From the NCBI GenBank assembly GCA_905204635.1, contig CAJLAN010000038.1, forward strand, positions 1 to 10,642: a stretch of DNA of 10,642 nt, read 5' to 3'. Position numbers and translations under genes: made by a program. This DNA comes from an uncultured Collinsella sp. GTDB taxonomy: Bacteria; Actinomycetota; Coriobacteriia; Coriobacteriales; Coriobacteriaceae. A model generated the notes under the pieces. The model had not been told where the DNA came from, searched no databases, and was given only the letters and a program-made list of their open reading frames with translations. Shown here one piece after another: positions 1 to 5,676 of this stretch; the first letter of the stretch is position 1, and every line of letters begins with the position of its first letter.

Positions 1-2
1 CC

Positions 3-920
3 CGCGTTGTTCCCAACCCCGGTTATACCGACCCCGCCGCGACGCAGCCTTCTGCCGAGCCCACCCGGGTTATGGGCTATGGCGACACGGCGCAGGATTC
101 TTACGCTACATCTTCGCAAGGCCCCTATGGCAACGCAGCTCCGGATCCGTTTGATTACGCACCGCAGGATTCTTATGCTGCCTCGACGCCGAATCCCTAT
201 GACAACCTGCCGCAGAATCCCATTCCGCAGCCTCAGCAGACGACGTATATGCCTCGCACGGCGCAGCCTCGCTACGAGTCGCACGAGCCGTATCGCGAGT
301 ACCCCAAGTCGATTCCGCAATATGGCGAGGACGAGGAGAAGAGACCGTCGCGTTCGTCGAGCGTGATCAAGAAGATCCTCATCGTGCTGGCGATTTTCTT
401 TGCGCTGTCGGTTGTGTTTGCCATCGTGTCGGGCATGCTCAACAAGCGAGGGAGTTCAACGGCCGATACCGCTGCCGAACAAACCGAGTTCGCCTCGTCT
501 AGCACCGTCGATCTGACCGATATCCCGGGACAGTACTGGTCCAACGCCAAGAAGCTCCTCAAGTCGCGCGGAGCCGACCTTTCGAACGCCGTGATCCTGG
601 CCGACGATGGCTCAACGCCCGTCATCGATTCCAACTGGGTTGTTACGAATGCCTACTATAACGACAACGGCAACCTGGAGATTCAGCTCACGCACAAGAA
701 CAGCTATGGCAATTCGTCCGGTGGCCAAAGCGGTACCGACAGCTCGAGCTCCAACACGCTGGAGGACCTGAGCAACAAGGCGCAGGAATTGGGAGACAAG
801 GCGCAAGAGCTGGGCGATACAGCCCAAAACCTCGGCGATACTGCTCAGAATCTGGGCGGCATGGCGACGGATGCCTGGAACGCCCTGCAAAACGGCATCT
901 CGGGCGCGCAGGGAAACTAG
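3..920 (+). CDS. Membrane-anchored protein with PASTA-like domain, 5' end outside window (partial)
   Basis: The reading frame is open to the left edge of the window, so the first ATG at 72 is probably internal; about 305 residues are visible. Counting from that ATG, residues 1-95 are rich in Pro, Gln, Tyr and Ser, with related QDSYA..(N)PY-type units, typical of a disordered cytoplasmic region. A hydrophobic helix at about 100-122 follows basic residues, so the C-terminal half should lie outside the membrane. Residues about 147-207 (DLTDIPGQYWSNAKKLLKSR..., then a strand-rich part) resemble a PASTA-type domain in their 'P-G-x-x-x-x-x-A-x-x-x-L' opening; this is a motif-level judgement. The last 50 residues hold four KAQELGD/TAQNLGD repeats. 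The function is unknown; a cell-envelope sensor or peptidoglycan-associated protein is possible. It ends 12 bp from the convergent CDF gene. Confidence 0.8.
   Translation, partial: RVVPNPGYTDPAATQPSAEPTRVMGYGDTAQDSYATSSQGPYGNAAPDPFDYAPQDSYAASTPNPYDNLPQNPIPQPQQTTYMPRTAQPRYESHEPYREYPKSIPQYGEDEEKRPSRSSSVIKKILIVLAIFFALSVVFAIVSGMLNKRGSSTADTAAEQTEFASSSTVDLTDIPGQYWSNAKKLLKSRGADLSNAVILADDGSTPVIDSNWVVTNAYYNDNGNLEIQLTHKNSYGNSSGGQSGTDSSSSNTLEDLSNKAQELGDKAQELGDTAQNLGDTAQNLGGMATDAWNALQNGISGAQGN
777..860 (+). repeat. Four tandem 21-nt (7-residue) coding repeats
   Basis: Four consecutive 7-residue units (KAQELGD, KAQELGD, TAQNLGD, TAQNLGG) sit near the C-terminus of the PASTA-like protein. The DNA copies differ at many synonymous positions while the peptide is conserved, so the array is old and probably held by selection on the protein rather than freshly slipped. 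Ala and Leu at fixed positions suggest an amphipathic helix. Confidence 0.85.
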
Positions 921-932
921 CTGTTAAGTGGG

Positions 933-2114
933 CTACAGCTGCTCGGCCGGACGGTCGGGCGAGCTAAAGCCCGAATCAAACGTGACGACGCACGAGACAT
1001 CGGGCCGGCGCTCGTGCACGATGCGCGTGACGAGCTCCAGCAGCTCCTCGTCGGATATGTCAAAGCCGTCGGGACGCACCAGGTCAAACGAAACGAACCC
1101 GTCGTGCTCGTGCAGGTCGTGGATGGAGAGCGCGGGATCGATCTGCATGACGCCGCGCTTGACCCAGCCGCGCAGGTCGTCGCCGGTGGTGGCGATGGGG
1201 TCGCAGTGCAGCGTGATACCAATGCCCATCTGGCGCTTGATGTCGTGCTCGATGGTGTCCAGAATCTCGTGGTGCTCAAACGCGTCGCCCTCGCCGGGCA
1301 TCTCCACGTGGGCGCTGGCAAACTGACGACCGGGGCCGTAGTCGTGCACCATCAGGTCGTGTGTGCCCAAGACCTGCGGATAGGACATGATCTTGTCGCG
1401 GATTGCTTGGACGAGCTTGGGGTCGGGCGCTTGCCCCAGCAACGGGCTGATGGCGTCGCGCACTAGGCTCATGCCGCTGATGCAGATGAAGATGCCCACA
1501 CCCAGGCCTGCCCAGCCATCGAGGTCAAAGCCGGTCGTCTGCGAAATAAGCGCCGCCACCAAGACCGAGCCCGAGGTGATGACGTCGTTTTTGGAGTCCT
1601 GCGCCGTGGCGATGAGCGTTTCGGAATCGATGCGGTTACCCAGCGTGCGGTTGAACGCGGCCATCCAGAGCTTTACGAGCATGGACGTAGCCAGTGCCGC
1701 AAGGGAAATGAACGTGTAAGCGGTGGGGGAAGGCTTGATGATCTTGGTGACCGACTCGAGGATCAGATTGATGCCGACGGCGCAAACCAGGACGGCGACG
1801 AACAGGCCGGCTAGGTACTCATAGCGACCGTGGCCATAGGGGTGGCCTTCGTCTGCCGGGCGGCTGGCAAGGCGGAACCCGAGCAGACTCACGATGTTGC
1901 TCGAGGCATCGGAGAGGTTGTTGAAAGCGTCGGCGATGAGGGAGACGGAACCGGCGAGCAGGCCCGCGATGCCCTTGGCCAGGCACAGGGTGATGTTGAG
2001 GCCAATGCAGATGAGGCTTGCGGCAAAACCCGCGTTGGTGCGGCAAGATGCATCGACCGGCTCGTCCTCGCTGCCGGGAACAAGCGTATGTACCAGCCGA
2101 TTTACAAATAGCAT
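933..2114 (-). CDS. Cation diffusion facilitator (CDF) transporter, probable Mn2+ exporter
   Basis: This 393-residue membrane protein belongs to the CDF family of proton-coupled divalent metal exporters. Membrane helices lie roughly at residues 28-55, 58-80, 100-120, 133-152, 178-190 and 200-215. The TM2 motif ADAFNNLSD supplies N65 and D69, and the TM5 motif AQDSKND supplies D173 and D177. Zinc CDFs usually show H/D pairs here, while N-D-D-D is typical of the manganese (MntE-like) branch, so Mn2+ is the inferred substrate. HPYGHGRYEYLAG at 91-103 is a classic CDF signature. After the cytoplasmic ferredoxin-like domain (about 225-305) a further segment (about 318-382, IDPALSIHDLHEHDG...) occurs in longer Firmicute/Actinobacterial CDFs. 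The start at 2114 is preferred because GAGGAC lies 8-9 nt upstream; in-frame ATGs at 2135 and 2273 lack a site. It is divergent from the zinc-ribbon gene. Confidence 0.93.
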   Translation of the reverse strand: MLFVNRLVHTLVPGSEDEPVDASCRTNAGFAASLICIGLNITLCLAKGIAGLLAGSVSLIADAFNNLSDASSNIVSLLGFRLASRPADEGHPYGHGRYEYLAGLFVAVLVCAVGINLILESVTKIIKPSPTAYTFISLAALATSMLVKLWMAAFNRTLGNRIDSETLIATAQDSKNDVITSGSVLVAALISQTTGFDLDGWAGLGVGIFICISGMSLVRDAISPLLGQAPDPKLVQAIRDKIMSYPQVLGTHDLMVHDYGPGRQFASAHVEMPGEGDAFEHHEILDTIEHDIKRQMGIGITLHCDPIATTGDDLRGWVKRGVMQIDPALSIHDLHEHDGFVSFDLVRPDGFDISDEELLELVTRIVHERRPDVSCVVTFDSGFSSPDRPAEQL

Positions 2115-2121
2115 AGCGGTC

Positions 2122-2127
2122 GTCCTC
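2122..2127 (-). promoter_or_regulatory. Ribosome binding site fixing the CDF start
   Basis: The minus strand reads GAGGAC, with its GAGG core 9 nt before the ATG at 2114. It selects this start over two longer in-frame ATGs, which would add 7 or 53 residues and have no Shine-Dalgarno match. Confidence 0.7.
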
Positions 2128-2239
2128 ACAATCATGTTTAAGGGGATAGTGTAGCTCGCGCGGGGGCGCCGTGCACCGATGCTCAGAAAATGCAGCAATA
2201 GTCTGCCGGTGCTAACGAACGAGCCTTCTCGTCTGCCTG

Positions 2240-2263
2240 GGTGGTCCATTTTGGGCCACATGG
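2240..2263. promoter_or_regulatory. Degenerate relative of the 19-bp lipoprotein-upstream element
   Basis: GGTGGTCCAT (2240-2249) matches the first ten bases of the 19-bp element seen at 9150 and 10116 in 9 of 10 positions. TTGGGCCACATGG (2251-2263) matches the reverse complement of that element in 11 of 13. The site lies in the divergent CDF/zinc-ribbon promoter region, 70-93 nt before the zinc-ribbon start, a distance similar to that at the first lipoprotein gene. A shared transcription-factor operator is inferred, not shown. Confidence 0.35.
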
Positions 2264-2285
2264 GTATGGGCATGTGCCTGCTTGC

Positions 2286-2304
2286 TCGACATACTTAATG
2301 TCGA
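2286..2304. promoter_or_regulatory. Perfect inverted repeat, possible operator
   Basis: TCGACAT-actta-ATGTCGA is a perfect 7-bp inverted repeat with a 5-nt spacer, 29-47 nt upstream of the zinc-ribbon start codon. Its position between a likely promoter and the ribosome binding site would suit repressor binding or a 5'-UTR hairpin. No known regulator is assigned. Confidence 0.4.
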
Positions 2305-2316
2305 CAGCCCCTGTGC

Positions 2317-2324
2317 AAAGGAGG
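2317..2324 (+). promoter_or_regulatory. Strong ribosome binding site of the zinc-ribbon gene
   Basis: AAAGGAGG is a near-perfect Shine-Dalgarno sequence 8 nt before the ATG at 2333. It decides against the longer in-frame start at 2282, which lies inside the inverted-repeat region and has no such site. Confidence 0.85.
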
Positions 2325-2332
2325 ACGTTTCC

Positions 2333-3670
2333 ATGGACGAGATGTTTGCCATTAAATGTCAAAACTGCGGCGGCCCTATGTACTCGCACCAGGCTAAGCG
2401 CAGCTTTGAGTGCGCCTATTGCGGCACGGTGGTTCCGTGGCAGGCGGACGCCGGAGAGCCCAAGAGCGCTTTGGGTATTCGCCATACGCCGTTGACGGTG
2501 GTGGATGGACTGCTCAAACTCACGCATGTGTCGCAACTCGAGCGCCCGCAGGACCCGGACTGGTATTTCTTCAATGTGCACTGGCGCAATCAGTCGGTCC
2601 TGGAACATCTGCTGTGGGAGGATCGCGGCACGGCGCAGGAGTTCCAAGAGGCCACGCATGTGAGCATTCCTTGCCCCTTCTGCGGAGCGTCCTTTGAGGG
2701 CGAGTCAACGCAGCGTGTGTTTGAGTGCCCGTCCTGCGGCAATAAGATTGGCATTGCGGACCTGCTCAAGCCGGGGACGTTTAGCAAGCGCCTGACCATG
2801 GGCGTTGGTGCGGAGTATGTGCCCGAGCAGGGTATTCCCTGCGAAATCTCGCCGCAGCAGGCACGTGCCAACGCGCTGCAGCTGGTGCGCCAGTATCCGG
2901 ATGCCTTTGCCGGGCACGACGTGGAAGACGCGATCCAAAACGACATGATGCTCTTCTATTTCCCCATGGCGCTGGCGGACTTGCGCATGATGGCGAGCTT
3001 CCCGGGCAAGGGCCTGAGCAAGGAGGCCTTGGTGTACTACGAGGTGCTCGACTGGGCATACCCCAGGGCAAACTACCTGGACGTTCGCCTCATGGGCATT
3101 TTGGAGCCGTGGGACTTTGCCAAGGTCGGTCCGTTCGATCCCGCCATGCAGGAAGGTGACTTTCGCGTTGTCTCAGTCGATGCGTCTACCAAGGACCAGG
3201 TGGTCATTGATAAGTTGGCGCTCGACGTTGCGGGCAACGACGCCGAGGCTGTACTGGGGCTCAATAAAAAGAGCATTCGCATGTGGGCGCGCAAGGCCCG
3301 CAAACATAAGGACGGCCTGGTGATGGTGCCGGTCTACTTTGTCGATCGTCCTGCCTCGGATAGTCGCGATGGCGAACAGGTGCGCATCGCCGTGAACGGC
3401 CAGACGGGCCGCGCGGCTGCGGTAGTGTTTAGTGACAAGCGCGAAACGCATATCGTGGCGTCGCTCAGCCCGAGCCTGCATCTGTCCGGTGAGAGCACCG
3501 TGCACGCCACGCCCGTCGAGGTCAAATACGTTAAATCGCCCTTCCTGTACCAGATCGTGCGCCGTGGAGGCGGCGAGCAACCGCGCCAGGTTGCAGCGGT
3601 TGCCGAGGGTTCCTACCGAGAAGAAAAGCCCAAACGCCGCGGTCTGCTGGGTGCGCTATTTGGGAAGTAG
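2333..3670 (+). CDS. Double zinc-ribbon protein of unknown function
   Basis: This 445-residue soluble protein has two zinc ribbons. C9/C12 with C27/C30 (CQNCGG...CAYCG) form the first, at the extreme N-terminus; C114/C117 with C132/C135 (CPFCG...CPSCG) form the second. Between and after them are mixed alpha/beta segments without a motif I recognise: an FYFPMALADLRMM stretch near residue 215, a LDWAYPRANYLDVRLMG region near 245, and a strand-rich C-terminal third. The last residues (KPKRRGLLGALFGK) form a short basic, amphipathic tail that might touch the membrane or nucleic acid. There is no signal peptide or transmembrane helix. The four-cysteine ribbons should bind structural zinc; a catalytic role cannot be read from the sequence. 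It stands alone, divergent from a metal exporter, so a link to metal status is conceivable but unproven. Confidence 0.85.
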   Translation: MDEMFAIKCQNCGGPMYSHQAKRSFECAYCGTVVPWQADAGEPKSALGIRHTPLTVVDGLLKLTHVSQLERPQDPDWYFFNVHWRNQSVLEHLLWEDRGTAQEFQEATHVSIPCPFCGASFEGESTQRVFECPSCGNKIGIADLLKPGTFSKRLTMGVGAEYVPEQGIPCEISPQQARANALQLVRQYPDAFAGHDVEDAIQNDMMLFYFPMALADLRMMASFPGKGLSKEALVYYEVLDWAYPRANYLDVRLMGILEPWDFAKVGPFDPAMQEGDFRVVSVDASTKDQVVIDKLALDVAGNDAEAVLGLNKKSIRMWARKARKHKDGLVMVPVYFVDRPASDSRDGEQVRIAVNGQTGRAAAVVFSDKRETHIVASLSPSLHLSGESTVHATPVEVKYVKSPFLYQIVRRGGGEQPRQVAAVAEGSYREEKPKRRGLLGALFGK

Positions 3671-3776
3671 GGGAGTAGCACCGGTTGTTGCCGTAAGGTG
3701 ATGGCCGGGGGTGCGGGGCAGCTCTCAGGAGTGCGGGCTGCCGTCTGATTGTTTGAGGGTGCCAGATGTAAATAAA

Positions 3777-3917
3777 CAGTGGAGCGGCTGCAAAAGAGCC
3801 TCCTCACTGGGTAAAATCAGGTTGTGCCGCGGAACCCGCTCCTCAGCTAGTCACACTTCGGAAGCGTGGGCAACGCAGGTATTATCGTCTAAAGGGCCGG
3901 CTGCAACCGGCCCTTTT
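3777..3917 (+). ncRNA. Structured RNA candidate with T-box-like core
   Basis: Three elements are packed in order. A 13-position hairpin (3777-3789 with 3797-3809, 11 pairs) is followed by an A-rich linker. Next comes AGGTTGTGCCGCGG (3819-3832), then AAC, CCGC and TCCT, which fold as a GCGG/CCGC helix flanked by AGG/TCCT. A strong terminator ends the unit. T-box antiterminators have the consensus AGGTGGNACCGCG followed by CG(T)CC; this copy matches the common AGGTGGTACCGCGG form in 12 of 14 bases. One of the changed bases lies in the UGGN bulge that would pair with the tRNA acceptor end, so ordinary tRNA sensing is doubtful. No Stem I with a specifier loop is recognisable. An AT-rich patch at 3767-3776 could be the promoter of a short RNA. 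No same-strand gene follows directly. It could be a relict T-box leader or an unrelated small RNA. Confidence 0.33.
3891..3917. terminator. Strong intrinsic terminator, probably bidirectional
   Basis: AAAGGGCCGG-ctgcaa-CCGGCCCTTT forms a perfect 10-bp stem with a 6-nt loop, followed by a T run on the plus strand; the A/T pairs at its base supply a U run on the minus strand too. On the plus strand it ends the T-box-like RNA. On the minus strand it could end transcripts from the nuclease gene 180 nt away. Confidence 0.85.
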
Positions 3918-3940
3918 CTGTGGCAGCCAATGGACCCACA

Positions 3941-4095
3941 TCAGACGAAGGCCGCGTCTTTGCCTGTCAGGGCACGCTCGCCAGCCACGGCTAGAATGTC
4001 GTTGCCGGCGTCCATGACCGGTATTGTTTCGTAGCGTGCGTCGCAACCGCGAGTGCGCCTGCGACGGCTGCGGTGGCTTCGGTCGCAACGTGCTG
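3941..4095 (-). pseudogene. Possible decayed C-terminal coding remnant downstream of the nuclease gene
   Basis: Directly after the nuclease stop codon the same frame continues as protein-like sequence (VATEATAAVAGALAVATHA). A shift of frame at about 4035-4045 then leads to YETIPVMDAGNDILAVAGER and on to a TGA at 3941, 25 nt before the terminator. The join is hypothetical: it needs one stop-codon change and one frameshift. No family is recognised. It could also be chance, as GC-rich intergenic DNA often reads as Ala-rich peptide. Confidence 0.22.
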
Positions 4096-5145
4096 CTACC
4101 CTTGCGTTTCGCCATTAGTCGCTTCGTTGATGGCGCGGTACTCGGCGCTTAGTTCGCGCGCCAGCTCTTCCTTGCTTGGAAGATACGGCAGGTATTTGGC
4201 GGCAAACACTTGGTCGTTGTCTTCGGGCAGCGTGTACTCGACAATCGAATCGCTTTTGTCCGCGCAGAGCACGATGCCTATGGGCGGATTGTCGCCTTCG
4301 TTCATGAGCTCGCGCGTGTAGTAGTTCACATACATTTGCATCTGGCCCAGGTCCTGATGCGTAAGGTCGTCCGTCTTAAGGTCGATGAGCACGAAGCAGC
4401 GCATCAGATAGTTGTAAAAAACAAGGTCAATATAGAAATGGCGCCCATCAAAGGCGATGCGCTTTTGGCGCGCCTCGAAAGCGAAACCACGGCCAAGCTC
4501 CAGCAGGAACTTCTGAAGATGCGTGATGAGCGCCTGCTCTAGATCGCTCTCGCGAAACGCGGCATCGTCCGAGAAACCCAAAAACTCCAGTACATATGGG
4601 TCGCGGATGATATCCTCGGGGCGACGAGCCGGGGCACTCTTTTGGATTTCCTGGGTGACGGCCTCTTTGTCCTTGCTGGCAAGTAGGCGCTCGCGGAACA
4701 TGGTGTTGATCTGGCGCTCGAGCTGACGCGTGCTCCAACGAGAATCGGCGCATTCGTTCATGTACCAGGCGCGAGCATCAGGGTCGGGAATGCGCATCAA
4801 CCTGCGGTAATGAGTCCAGCTCAATTCGCTACGCAGTGCGTCGCGAATTGGAAACGCAAGAAAGAACTGACGCATATTGCGAAGGTTTGCGATGCCAAAG
4901 CCTCTTCCGAAATCCGCGGTAAGCCTTCTGGAGAGGCCTGCAATCAATGCCTCTCCATATGCTGCGCGCCCCTCTCCGCCCTGTTCATCAACAATACTCT
5001 TGCCGATCTCCCAATATGCCTCAACCATCGCAAAGTTAACGGCGGTATAGGCCTTGTCGCGAGCGGCGTTGAGAATCGAGGAGACCTGCTTGTAAAAACC
5101 TTCGGGCACGATTGCCGATTCTCCACGGTTTACCAGTTCGCCCAT
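4096..5145 (-). CDS. DUF1016 / YhcG-type PD-(D/E)XK nuclease family protein
   Basis: The 349-residue product matches the full length and layout of the YhcG/DUF1016 family. An N-terminal helical domain (about 15-160) includes VEAYWEIGKSIV and the family-typical RNMRQFF and LSWTHYRRLMRI motifs. A C-terminal PD-(D/E)XK nuclease-like domain (about 170-325) includes DPYVLEFLG, KFLLELGRGFAFEARQKRI, YIDLVFYN (D240) and VLIDLK (D255, K257), the expected acidic and lysine residues of the metal-binding site. The family is common in accessory regions, often beside restriction-modification or other defence genes, and a nucleic-acid-cleaving role is inferred. No partner gene is present here. The start is ambiguous: ATG at 5145, or GTG at 5148 immediately before it; no clean Shine-Dalgarno decides. 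It lies between an orphan RNA and a divergent small gene, fitting a solitary inserted accessory gene. Confidence 0.92.
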   Translation of the reverse strand: MGELVNRGESAIVPEGFYKQVSSILNAARDKAYTAVNFAMVEAYWEIGKSIVDEQGGEGRAAYGEALIAGLSRRLTADFGRGFGIANLRNMRQFFLAFPIRDALRSELSWTHYRRLMRIPDPDARAWYMNECADSRWSTRQLERQINTMFRERLLASKDKEAVTQEIQKSAPARRPEDIIRDPYVLEFLGFSDDAAFRESDLEQALITHLQKFLLELGRGFAFEARQKRIAFDGRHFYIDLVFYNYLMRCFVLIDLKTDDLTHQDLGQMQMYVNYYTRELMNEGDNPPIGIVLCADKSDSIVEYTLPEDNDQVFAAKYLPYLPSKEELARELSAEYRAINEATNGETQG

Positions 5146-5238
5146 CACTGTCGCCCCACTTTCCTCTTGTGGAATGCATCTTTATCGAATTTAGTTTAAA
5201 GCCTCGCGCGGACACGAATTACTGTGCTGTTTGGCACC

Positions 5239-5267
5239 TTCGCATGGGGCCTTGCGGTGACTAAAAT
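5239..5267 (+). promoter_or_regulatory. Candidate sigma-70-type promoter of the PH-like gene
   Basis: TTCGCA (5239-5244) and TAAAAT (5262-5267) are separated by 17 nt and resemble -35 and -10 boxes (4/6 and 5/6). Transcription would begin near 5274, leaving a leader of about 40 nt before the ATG at 5313. Confidence 0.5.
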
Positions 5268-5299
5268 GTGACCATAGAGACAGTTTTAGCGAACCCCAC

Positions 5300-5304
5300 G
5301 GGAG
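5300..5304 (+). promoter_or_regulatory. Ribosome binding site fixing the PH-like start
   Basis: GGGAG lies 8 nt before the ATG at 5313. It favours that start over an in-frame GTG at 5268, which directly abuts the predicted -10 box and so would lie upstream of the predicted transcript start. Confidence 0.65.
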
Positions 5305-5312
5305 TGACGCGT

Positions 5313-5582
5313 ATGGACAACAACACGCTGCTATTCCAGGACAAAGGTTCGGGTAGCTTTAAAGACGTTAAGATCTACCCCAATCGTATCGAGGTGCTCA
5401 AGAAGGGCACTTTTGGCGGCAAGCACACCGAGATTGTTTATCTTAAGGACATTACGGGCGTCAATAGAATCAAAGGCCGCGATGTTTTTCTGCGCAATCG
5501 TCTGTTGACCGCTTGCGTCTTTAGCCTGAACAGCCGTGCGAAGGCCCAGGAGTTTGTTAACGCGCTGAACATGGTGATGTAG
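5313..5582 (+). CDS. Small PH-like domain protein
   Basis: This 89-residue cytosolic protein has no signal peptide or membrane helix. Its pattern is a string of short beta strands (TLLFQDKG, FKDVKIYPNRIEVLKKG, HTEIVYLKDITGVNRIKG, LLTACVFSLNS) followed by one C-terminal helix (RAKAQEFVNALN). That is the layout of bacterial pleckstrin-homology-like domains, in which one barrel is capped by a helix; the 'L-K-D-I-T-G-V' strand ending and terminal 'A-x-E-F-V-N-A-L' helix are typical of this class. It is a fold-level assignment by eye. A role in binding lipid or protein partners is possible, but no substrate can be named. It is monocistronic, divergent from the nuclease gene and convergent with the PI-PLC gene. 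Confidence 0.72.
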   Translation: MDNNTLLFQDKGSGSFKDVKIYPNRIEVLKKGTFGGKHTEIVYLKDITGVNRIKGRDVFLRNRLLTACVFSLNSRAKAQEFVNALNMVM

Positions 5583-5603
5583 CCGATAGCGGCGTTCGGG
5601 CCA

Positions 5604-5644
5604 AGGTAAAAACCGGGGGCACAGAACGGTGCTCTGCGCCCCCG
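5604..5644 (-). terminator. Intrinsic terminator of the PI-PLC gene
   Basis: CGGGGGC (5614-5620) pairs with GCCCCCG (5638-5644), and the stem continues inward through a mismatch to CAGA/TCTG. On the minus strand the stem is followed by G then five T residues. It lies 33 nt beyond the PI-PLC stop. The plus-strand PH-like gene may share the hairpin, although its plus-side tail is not T-rich. Confidence 0.82.
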
Positions 5645-5676
5645 ATTGAGTCGATGTGTCTAAAAGGCCGGCTTGC

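Larger units (their letters stand above)
3671..4095. other. 425-bp gene-free stretch
   Basis: This region between the zinc-ribbon gene and the nuclease gene has no convincing intact gene. It holds a weak hairpin at 3717-3742 (GGCAGC/GCTGCC, followed by a mildly T-rich stretch), which may end the zinc-ribbon transcript. It also holds the structured RNA candidate at 3777-3917 with a strong terminator, and a minus-strand segment at 3941-4095 that may be the remains of a coding sequence. Small open frames here are not preceded by ribosome binding sites. Confidence 0.6.

Noticed and set aside
272..890. Minus-strand open frames opposite the PASTA-like gene
   Set aside because: They overlap a low-complexity coding region and lack start signals; translated features mirror the repeats of the sense strand.
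1014..1466. 150-residue plus-strand open frame within the CDF gene
   Set aside because: Antisense shadow of a well-supported transporter; lacks a ribosome binding site.
3790..3920. Cobalamin, c-di-GMP or SRP-type RNA
   Set aside because: Conserved cores of these RNAs were looked for by eye and are absent; only the T-box-like core gave a reasonable match.
4038..4090. Repeated GTCGCAAC octamer near 4041 and 4082
   Set aside because: Two short direct copies in the same orientation with GC-rich surroundings; no longer similarity, so probably chance.
3882..4115. 77-residue minus-strand open frame in the gene-free stretch
   Set aside because: Its Arg/Pro-rich translation is in a different frame from the protein-like remnant and overlaps the end of the nuclease gene and the terminator.
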